From the NCBI GenBank assembly GCA_041399155.1, contig JAWKTI010000003.1, positions 248,001 through 312,000 on the forward strand: a stretch of DNA of 64,000 nucleotides, given 5' to 3'. Below are positions 17,638-23,715 of the stretch, piece after piece. Under the pieces are notes generated by a model. It worked only from the letters and a program-made list of their open reading frames with translations, was not told where the DNA came from and did not search any database. Each line of letters starts with the position of its first letter. The first letter of the stretch is position 1. The translations under genes and the position numbers were made by a program. Source of the DNA: Zavarzinella sp. GTDB taxonomy: Bacteria > Planctomycetota > Planctomycetia > Gemmatales > Gemmataceae.

Positions 17638-18001
17638 GCAGAGATTCATCGTTAAGATAAAACAGAAAATCAACATTATCACATTTGTTTGATAGTTATT
17701 TTTCCAGAATTCACAAAAAAACACTATTTGTCGCAAGTGTTGATGATTCAGTAGTTTGTGGAAATTCATTTCTCATAAAATCGTCCGGCTTGCCCACAAA
17801 ATTTCACTTGCTTTTCTCTTCGTGGCAATATTAATATGTGCGTGGAAAGGTTTTCATGCTAACGGTATTTTGGGACCAACCTATTGATGCCGTTGCCATG
17901 TTCTCTTTTTTCACTCAATTGCTGCCCACCCTGTTGTTGGCACAGAACTTTCCTACAACAGGTTCATGATGATTCTCTTCCATCATTACGGAGTTTGAAC
18001 A
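17638..18001. other. Intergenic region without a recognised gene
   Basis: 364 nt between two plus-strand genes. It is AT-rich around 17640-17840. No tRNA, repeat or convincing small ORF was seen. ACGGAG about 8 nt before the 18002 start is the likely ribosome-binding site. Confidence 0.5.
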
Positions 18002-18757
18002 ATGAAAAATTCTTTGAGAATGTGGTGTGTGTTTGCTGTTGTGGCAGGCACCTGTGTTGTTCCGGCAAGTACGTGGGCCCAGAGTAAGGCCACCGTTACC
18101 CCACGTGAACGCAAAGACAAGTTTGCTGCCGATCGCCACCAGAAGTTCGTGAAAATTGCTCAGGCAGGTGGTGTGGATGTGCTGTTTCTGGGTGATTCGA
18201 TCACCCAGGGGTGGGAAGGAAATGGCAAAGAACAATGGGCAAAGCATTTTGCTCCGTTAAAAGCGGCAAATTTCGGCATAGGTGGGGATCGCACCGAAGA
18301 TATTATCTGGCGAATCACCGAAGGTAAAGAACTGGAAGGCATTACCCCCAAGGTATGTGTGCTGATGATTGGCACCAACAATTCCGGTGCTAATACTCCG
18401 GAAGATATTGCTGCTGGTGTTACTAAAATTGTGGAACTGCTCCGCAGCAAAAAGCCAGAAATGAAGGTGCTGCTGCTGGGTGTATTCCCACGTTCGGGCG
18501 TGAATGCCAAAACCCTGAAAATGGCAGATCGCGTTGCCGCAGATGAACTGAACAAAAAGATCCCGGCAATCAACGAAATCATTAAGAAACTGGATGATGG
18601 CAAAATGGTGAAATACCTCGACATCAACAAGAAGTTCCTGAATGCCGATGGTGCGTTGCTGAAAAGCGTGATGCCCGATTTCCTGCACCTGTCGAAAGAT
18701 GGATATGCCATCTGGGCAGAAGCAATCGTCAGCGAAGTAAATGCAATGCTGAAGTAA
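18002..18757 (+). CDS. Exported SGNH/GDSL hydrolase
   Basis: 251 aa with a signal peptide of about 26 residues ending STWAQ. The four SGNH blocks are present: FLGDSITQGW with nucleophile Ser66, NFGIGGDRTED (Gly), LMIGTNNSGAN (Asn) and the C-terminal DFLHLSKDGYAIWA with Asp and His. This is the PAF-acetylhydrolase beta/gamma-like group often used by planctomycetes on acetylated polysaccharides or lipids. Substrate unknown. It stands alone, 188 nt before the nucleoside phosphorylase. Confidence 0.92.
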   Translation: MKNSLRMWCVFAVVAGTCVVPASTWAQSKATVTPRERKDKFAADRHQKFVKIAQAGGVDVLFLGDSITQGWEGNGKEQWAKHFAPLKAANFGIGGDRTEDIIWRITEGKELEGITPKVCVLMIGTNNSGANTPEDIAAGVTKIVELLRSKKPEMKVLLLGVFPRSGVNAKTLKMADRVAADELNKKIPAINEIIKKLDDGKMVKYLDINKKFLNADGALLKSVMPDFLHLSKDGYAIWAEAIVSEVNAMLK

Positions 18758-18945
18758 TTTGCAACAAGGTTTTTCATCTTTTTCGTTATCTGCCTTACAT
18801 TTCCCGTGCGGTAACAACAGCCTGTCCGGACCGTGGGGTCGAAATTCAGCCTGCGTAGCTGATTTCCCTTGAAATCAACCCCACATCATCGAAGATATTC
18901 TGTTGCACCAAAATCAACTAACGATAGAGGCACAGGAATCAAGGC

Positions 18946-19761
18946 ATGCTTTACGATCAGATTCAGGAAGCGGTAGCAAAGATCCAGGCAACGTGGACCG
19001 GTACACCCACGATCGGCATTATTCTGGGTACTGGCCTGGGTGGATTGATAAAGGAAATCGATGTGCAGGCCAGCCTGCACTATTCAGAAATCCCCCACTT
19101 CCCGCAATCGACGGTGCAATCCCACAAAGGACAATTGTCGTTTGGCACGCTGGGTGGCAAAACCGTCGTGGCAATGGAAGGTCGTTTCCATTTCTATGAA
19201 GGCTATACCATGCAGCAGATCACCTTTCCTGTGCGGGTGATGAAGGCATTGGGTTGCACCACGTTAATTGTCAGCAATGCGTGCGGCGGGATGAATCCCC
19301 AGTATGAAAAAGGCGATATCATGGTCATTGAAGACCACATCAACCTGATGGGTGATAACCCACTGATTGGGCCCAATGATGAGCGCCTGGGCGAGCGTTT
19401 TCCTGATATGTGCCATGTCTACGACCCCGTGTTGTTGCGAGTGGCACGCACGGTAGCGATGGAAGAGCAGATCCGCTTACAGCAGGGGGTTTATGTGGCA
19501 GTATCTGGCCCCAACCTGGAAACGCGGGCCGAATATCGTTTCCTTCGCACCATTGGAGCCGATGTGGTTGGAATGTCAACGGTTCCCGAAGCGATTGTTG
19601 CTGTGCATGGCAAAATGAAAGTGCTGGGCTTCAGTGCCATTACAGATATGTGCCTGCCAGACGCACTGGAACCAGTCAGTCTGCCGGAAATCCTGGCCAC
19701 TGCTGCAACTGCAGAGAAGTCGTTACGGAAGCTGGTGGGTAAGGTTGTGGCTAAGATCTGA
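18946..19761 (+). CDS. Purine nucleoside phosphorylase, trimeric type I
   Basis: 271-aa enzyme that splits purine nucleosides with phosphate to base and ribose-1-phosphate. Phosphate-site motifs ILGTGLGGL (about 24-32) and EGRFHFYEGY (about 79-88), and the base-site region SNACGGMN and GMSTVPEAI, are all present, and the length matches PunA/PNP. AGGA lies 8 nt before the ATG. The metF start follows 82 nt after the stop on the same strand. Purine salvage, cytoplasm. Confidence 0.94.
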   Translation: MLYDQIQEAVAKIQATWTGTPTIGIILGTGLGGLIKEIDVQASLHYSEIPHFPQSTVQSHKGQLSFGTLGGKTVVAMEGRFHFYEGYTMQQITFPVRVMKALGCTTLIVSNACGGMNPQYEKGDIMVIEDHINLMGDNPLIGPNDERLGERFPDMCHVYDPVLLRVARTVAMEEQIRLQQGVYVAVSGPNLETRAEYRFLRTIGADVVGMSTVPEAIVAVHGKMKVLGFSAITDMCLPDALEPVSLPEILATAATAEKSLRKLVGKVVAKI

Positions 19762-19843
19762 AAACCAGAAGACAATCACTTTGGGTCAGCCGCACGCACC
19801 CATTTTTCATAATTTGATTAAAAGACGCCGAGCGACCATTCGC

Positions 19844-20749
19844 ATGCACATACAAGATATATTCGAACGAGACAGCACCACATTCAGCTTTGAATTCTTC
19901 CCACCGAAGGATGATCAGGCGGCCAATGAACTGTTTCGTACCATTGCTAATCTGCAACAGTTGAAACCATCGTTTGTTTCGGTCACGTACGGTGCAGGTG
20001 GCTCCACTCGGGAACGCACGCACGATCTGGTGGTGCGGATCATACGGGAAACCCACCTGACAGCGGTCTCTCACCTGACGAGTGTGTGCCACACTTTGGA
20101 CGAAATCGGCCAGATTCTCGACCGTTACGCTGCCGAAGGGGTGCACAATATTCTGGCACTGCGTGGCGATCCACCTCGCAACATGCCCCACTACAAACGC
20201 AGTGATGATGCCTTTCAATACGCATCGGAGCTGGTCAGCTTCATTCGCAATCGTACCACGGTGCCCGGCCCACGTGGCTTTGGCATTGGTGTGGCAGGAT
20301 TTCCGGAAGGCCATCCTGAAATGCCCAACCGCTTAAAGGAAATTGATTTCCTGAAAGCCAAAATCGATGCGGGGGCAGATTACATCTGCACGCAGCTATT
20401 TTTTGATAACCGAGACTTTCTGGATTTCCGCGAACGGTGCGAGCTGGCTGGCATCAAAGTGCCAATTATTGCCGGAATTATGCCTGTTGCCACGCGAGCT
20501 GGTTTGACAAGAATGGCGGAACTGGCCCTGGGTGCACGCATTCCCGCCAAGTTGCTGAAAGCGATCAGTCGCTGTGCCGATGATGAATCGGTTGCCCAGG
20601 TGGGGATTCACTGGGCCACCGAGCAATGCCGCGACCTGCTGGACAATCAGGTGCGTGGCATCCACTTCTACACGCTCAACAAGTCCGACGCCAGCATCCA
20701 GATCTACCACCACCTCGGCGTCAGCGACTCCCAGGCCCTCCGGGGGTAG
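19844..20749 (+). CDS. metF: 5,10-Methylenetetrahydrofolate reductase
   Basis: 301-aa flavoprotein that reduces methylene-tetrahydrofolate to methyl-tetrahydrofolate for methionine synthesis. Motifs: FSFEFFPPKDD with the catalytic Glu, SVTYGAGGSTRERT, ILALRGDPPRN, and DYICTQLFFD. The frame is open from 19634, but the first 70 codons are the out-of-frame shadow of the upstream gene; the ATG at 19844 begins the homologous protein. C-terminal HFYTLNKSD motif present. Full length for the bacterial single-domain form. Confidence 0.95.
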   Translation: MHIQDIFERDSTTFSFEFFPPKDDQAANELFRTIANLQQLKPSFVSVTYGAGGSTRERTHDLVVRIIRETHLTAVSHLTSVCHTLDEIGQILDRYAAEGVHNILALRGDPPRNMPHYKRSDDAFQYASELVSFIRNRTTVPGPRGFGIGVAGFPEGHPEMPNRLKEIDFLKAKIDAGADYICTQLFFDNRDFLDFRERCELAGIKVPIIAGIMPVATRAGLTRMAELALGARIPAKLLKAISRCADDESVAQVGIHWATEQCRDLLDNQVRGIHFYTLNKSDASIQIYHHLGVSDSQALRG

Positions 20750-20756
20750 TATTAAA

Positions 20757-20798
20757 CAAGCTGTTTGTGAATCGAGTATAATGATTACTAACAGCTTG
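20757..20798. repeat. Inverted repeat after metF
   Basis: CAAGCTGTT at 20757-20765 and AACAGCTTG at 20790-20798 are perfect 9-bp arms around a 24-nt loop, 7 nt after the metF stop. No T-tract follows, so this is more an mRNA 3' stabiliser or a scar at the island border than a classic terminator. Confidence 0.4.
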
Positions 20799-20856
20799 CT
20801 ACAAGTAAAATGGTATCGATGATGATAAGATTGCGTAAGAGGGAGTATTTCCTTTA

Positions 20857-21093
20857 ATGGAGCTAGATGATGGATTTGATGCGGATAATCCTTTTCACTC
20901 TGTTGCATTAATATTTGCTGGATTTTCATGCTCAAAGTGTGGTGCGTACACAACAGGCGAGTCACATGAACTTGGTGCTCAAACACCATACCGTATTATG
21001 GCGGAATCTGTGGAAAAATCTGGTTGGCTTGTATTGACTCGTGACGAAGTGAACTACGACTATGAGGTAATTTGTCCCGATTGCAGAAAATAG
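20857..21093 (+). CDS. Small zinc-ribbon-like hypothetical protein
   Basis: 78-aa protein with two Cys pairs, CSKC (about 25-28) and CPDC (about 73-76), which would form a zinc ribbon. No family is recognised. A GAGGGAG sequence lies about 11 nt upstream, and the leader resembles that of the gene at 8531. First gene of the decaying island. Confidence 0.55.
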   Translation: MELDDGFDADNPFHSVALIFAGFSCSKCGAYTTGESHELGAQTPYRIMAESVEKSGWLVLTRDEVNYDYEVICPDCRK

Positions 21094-21131
21094 TGGATCA
21101 TTGATTTATACAGAAATGAACGAGAGATTTG

Positions 21132-21395
21132 ATGGAGTCGTTGCCTTACTACAGCGGTCATGTTAGAAATGGGGTTATCATTCTGGATGATAATATCCCC
21201 CTGGTTGACGGACAGGCCGTGCGTATTGAACTATTACCAGAAAAACCAGCTTCGGAAAATAATCAAAACCGTGCAGCCCAATTGAAATTGATTTTCGATC
21301 AATGGGATCAAGAAGACGAATTCCTTTCGGATGAACAAGCTGAGTTATTGCAACAAGCATTACAAGAAACCAGAGGTGTGTACATGACCGGATGA
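21132..21395 (+). CDS. Putative antitoxin-like protein
   Basis: 87-aa acidic protein. The N-terminus (YYSGHVRNGVIILDD then VDGQAVRIELLPEK) looks like the small beta-fold start of AF2212-like antitoxins, followed by a helical tail (FLSDEQAELLQQAL) that could wrap a toxin. The usual partner would be a PIN-domain gene, but what follows with an ATGA overlap is a truncated DUF433 frame. A TTG just upstream opens the frame; the ATG at 21132 with GAGAG before it is preferred. Confidence 0.5.
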   Translation: MESLPYYSGHVRNGVIILDDNIPLVDGQAVRIELLPEKPASENNQNRAAQLKLIFDQWDQEDEFLSDEQAELLQQALQETRGVYMTG

Positions 21396-21553
21396 GACAG
21401 CAGGGATTTTCCGAAGTCCAGATTCTGCAATCATTTCCCAAATTGCGAGCAGTAGATCTGGTGCAACCATGGGCGTATGCAAGCAATCATCGGAATGAGA
21501 TCGAAAAAGCAATTGTTGAAAATGAAGAGGAAAATTCGATCTGCCAGATATAA
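21392..21553 (+). pseudogene. C-terminal half of a DUF433 antitoxin
   Basis: 53 codons that match only the second half of DUF433 proteins: GFSEVQILQSFPKLRAVDL (helix-turn segment 'MS.EEIL..FP.L...D') then WAYASNHRNEIEKAI. The N-terminal half with the 'GKPCIRGTRI' motif is missing; compare the intact DUF433 at 34629. Its ATG overlaps the previous stop (ATGA), so it might still be translated. Too short to fold as a full DUF433 domain. Confidence 0.6.
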
Positions 21554-21572
21554 GTTTGTGGATCAGCTTTGA

Positions 21573-21923
21573 GGAAGTAACTTTGCAAGTTTATATTCCA
21601 ATGAAAACTTTCTGATTCCAGTTGTGCAATACCTTCGCGTACTTGGACATGATGTAATAACCATACAGGAAACTGGGCGTGCCAGCGAAGCAGTTTCGTA
21701 CTCTGAAATCCTCCAGTTTGCCATTGAAACAGAACGGGCAGTATTGACTCTCAATCGAAAAGACTTCATTTACTTGCACAATAAAGATTCTGCTCATTTT
21801 GGAATCATCGTATGCACCGTAGACAGTGACTTTGAAGGGCAAGCGAAACGTATTGACACGGCAATTCAATCGACAGGAGATCTGCGTGGTCAATTGCTGC
21901 GGGTGAACAGACCGAGCAATTAA
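21573..21923 (+). pseudogene. DUF5615 toxin gene lacking a start codon
   Basis: The frame from 21573 encodes the complete PIN-like DUF5615 domain: NFASLYSNENF, then LGHDVITIQETGRAS, LTLNRKDFIYLH and a C-terminal RGQLLRVNR. Between the upstream stop (21570-21572) and GTG at 21624 there is no ATG, GTG or TTG in frame, and starting at 21624 would remove the conserved N-terminal acidic motif. The start has apparently been lost, so the toxin is probably silent. It follows the truncated DUF433 frame by 19 nt, the normal antitoxin-toxin order. Confidence 0.65.
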
Positions 21924-22089
21924 CAAATACGGATGCAATATGTGCTGATCAGAAGTGGATAATCGCGTGAAAATCGAAATTACCAGTCACTATGGACTTA
22001 CCGATATATTGTCCTCTGCTCCCGCTTCCTGGGATTTGATCTTGATTTGTTCTCCAGGTGGAATCAATCCACCGGAAGAATTTACTTCC
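21892..22089 (+). repeat. Copy 2 of the ~198-bp duplicated segment
   Basis: Opposite-strand match of 11510-11707, about 8 differences. Here the DUF5615 gene before it is kept and the phosphatase after it is cut at 22089/22090, the mirror image of copy 1. Confidence 0.85.
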
Positions 22090-22188
22090 AGTGCCTGGGA
22101 TAATCATTATTGGGTCTCCTGCGATGTTTGGTTGTCAGAACCCCTGATACCGCAGAAAGACCCATCTTTGTACACCCCAATTTGCTAA
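21940..22188 (+). pseudogene. Truncated duplicate of the CX5R phosphatase
   Basis: The first ~50 codons equal the phosphatase at 11183-11659 (NRVKIEITSHYG, then SSAPASWDLILICSPGG), after which the frame runs into unrelated sequence and stops at 22188; the catalytic CX5R loop is gone. The ATG used by the intact copy is followed two codons later by TGA here (CGA to TGA), leaving only the GTG at 21955 as a start. Non-functional as a phosphatase. Confidence 0.75.
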
Positions 22189-22189
22189 A

Positions 22190-22450
22190 TCAGTTACCCA
22201 ACCCTCCCGAATGACCGGTTGCACTCGTTCCAACTGGCGAGGTCAACCACTGGAAACTGTCGAGATTGTGTTTGAACTGATTGGCAATACCAGAACAGAA
22301 TCGGGGCTGGAAGTACACGCATGGCTGGACGAAACAGGCTATCAAACTGGTAGAAAGGTGAGTGATCAAGAATTGTCAACCTGCCGGATCAAGCGGAACA
22401 AGTTTCATGGTGAATGGAATTATGAGATTCACCCGAATCTTGAATCATAA
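22190..22450 (+). mobile_element. ISAzo13-family transposase C-terminal remnant
   Basis: The frame from about 22211 encodes the tail of an ISAzo13-type transposase: SNWRGQPLETVEIVFELI, then TRTESGLEVHAWLD, GRKVSDQEL and KFHGEWNYEIHP. The catalytic DDE part and both IS ends are missing. The fragment lies exactly between the truncated phosphatase and the decayed kinase, so it may mark the rearrangement that cut both. Confidence 0.65.
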
Positions 22451-22489
22451 TATTCGGTATTTTATTTATTGTCGGATACTTATCAGCAG

Positions 22490-22949
22490 CAGATAAATAC
22501 AATAGCATTTTTACTGCAACAAATCGATTCAAGCCAATCTGACGAGCTAATTAGACTATCCCTATTCCCCCACGGCCTAGTTATTTTTCAACTACATAGC
22601 CCGAAATTTCCGGTAATTGATCGGAGGAAGTTGCTAGACTCACACTATTGAATGTCTTCAGAAATTGCTGCCATCCTTGCTCAATTTCTTTGATATACTC
22701 CGAGAACGATTGAAGATAGTCTTGAATTTAAATTGTCTGCTCGTTCTTGTACAACAATTCGAACTCGATTCGCATCAAATGCATCATTAACATTGTTCGT
22801 TCACTGTTGTCGAGTGAGTTCAGTAATTCAGCAATATTCCGAGGTTCGTTAATTTTCCAGGAATCTTCAAACAGATCACAGATATGATCTATACGAGACA
22901 GTTGTTCCATTTGATTTTTTTCAGAATTTAGCAATGGTCTGATCATCAA
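22490..22949 (-). pseudogene. Planctomycete Ser/Thr protein kinase, decayed (three in-frame TAA)
   Basis: The annotated-looking frame (22728-22949, 73 codons) is the N-terminal leader typical of planctomycete kinases paired with ECF sigma factors (FEDSWKINE..., RIEFELLY). Reading on in the same frame after its TAA gives YLQSF, then LPEISGYVVEK, TAA, LGRGGIGIV, TAA, LARQIGLNRFVAVKML: the glycine-rich loop and the VAIK-type lysine of a kinase. The TAA codons are at 22728-22730, 22581-22583 and 22551-22553; the third replaces the usual Tyr. Homology fades near 22490, then the IS remnant begins. The start overlaps the sigma gene stop by ATGA. Confidence 0.8.
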
Positions 22950-23512
22950 GCTTCCTCAAATTGCAAATAGTTCCATTGCTGGCGGAGCAGCTGAAGTTTC
23001 CGTTCCACAAAGGAAACAGATTTGTTCAATTGTTTTGCGATTTCCTGGTTCGTTTTCCCATCCAGTTTTGCCAACACCAGTTCTTTTATTCGCGGATCAT
23101 CGATTCGCTGAAGAAGATGCTCCAGTTGTTCTTCAATCATGAATGCTGTTTCTTCGGCGGTCTGCTCTGCGCACAACTGCTCCAGTGCAAATTGCTGCTC
23201 GTTGTTCATTGGCATGTTCGTTCGTCGGTTATTCCGAAACGCTTTGCGGAGGGTAATGGTGAGAAGAATTTTCCACAAATCTTCACGATCCTCCAGTTTT
23301 GGAAATCGATCTTCCCTTGCACGCAGGCAGAAACTTTTGAAAGCACTCAGTGCCACATCTTCTTCATCGGATGTGATTCCGTGGGCTTTGGAAATGATTC
23401 TACGACCCACTCCCACAAGCCGGTGAAAATATTTCTCCCAAATCTGGTGAGCAGCTTTGTCATCACCACTTTTAATACCTTTCAGCCAGATAGTAATTGA
23501 TTCATCTGCCAT
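22946..23512 (-). CDS. ECF-type RNA polymerase sigma factor (planctomycete kinase-linked group)
   Basis: 188-aa sigma factor. Region 2 (AAHQIWEKYFHRLVGVGRRI, then EEDVALSAFKSFCLRA) and region 4 (NQEIAKQLNKSVSFVERKLQL) are clear; there is no region 3 or extra domain. The frame opens at 23533, but ATG at 23512 with AGGA 7 nt upstream begins the homologous sequence. In planctomycetes this ECF group is normally encoded with a Ser/Thr kinase; here the kinase has decayed while the sigma gene is intact. It is divergent from the surface protein gene, with two palindromes between them. Confidence 0.92.
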   Translation of the reverse strand: MADESITIWLKGIKSGDDKAAHQIWEKYFHRLVGVGRRIISKAHGITSDEEDVALSAFKSFCLRAREDRFPKLEDREDLWKILLTITLRKAFRNNRRTNMPMNNEQQFALEQLCAEQTAEETAFMIEEQLEHLLQRIDDPRIKELVLAKLDGKTNQEIAKQLNKSVSFVERKLQLLRQQWNYLQFEEA

Positions 23513-23577
23513 GATTGTTCCTGTTAAATGCAAAGTAATTTACCACGCACATTTCGAGCGAGCAAGAAAAATCATCT

Positions 23578-23608
23578 TCGTAAGCGCTTACGATGTAAGC
23601 ACTTACGA
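23578..23608. promoter_or_regulatory. Two adjacent palindromes in the ECF/surface-protein divergent region
   Basis: A perfect 16-bp palindrome TCGTAAGCGCTTACGA (23578-23593) is followed at a 15-bp offset by a near-copy TGTAAGCACTTACGA (23594-23608). Core GTAAGC-CTTAC is kept in both. It lies 66 nt from the sigma start and 107 nt from the surface-protein start, so it can control both. Regulator unknown. Confidence 0.6.
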
Positions 23609-23647
23609 AAAATCTAGAAATCTTGTGCTTTTTTCATTTTTTTCTGC

Positions 23648-23662
23648 GGGGTGGGACACCCC
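23648..23662 (+). other. Hairpin in the 5' leader of the surface protein gene
   Basis: GGGGTG-gga-CACCCC forms a perfect 6-bp GC-rich stem 53 nt before the start codon. It may stabilise or attenuate the leader. No T-tract follows, so it is not a standard terminator. Confidence 0.35.
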
Positions 23663-23715
23663 TTTCGACATGTACCTGTTGTCAACAGAAACCAACAAAA
23701 ACCGAGGTAGTGAAC

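Noticed and set aside
17808..17837. Promoter TTGCTT...TAATAT upstream of the SGNH gene
   Set aside because: Spacing and box matches are too weak to separate from AT-rich background.
22469..22651. Small plus-strand ORF
   Set aside because: It lies antisense to the kinase pseudogene, which has clear homology on the minus strand.
22551..22730. Recoding of TAA as a sense codon
   Set aside because: Many intact genes in the window end in TAA, so the three TAA codons are better explained as pseudogene mutations.
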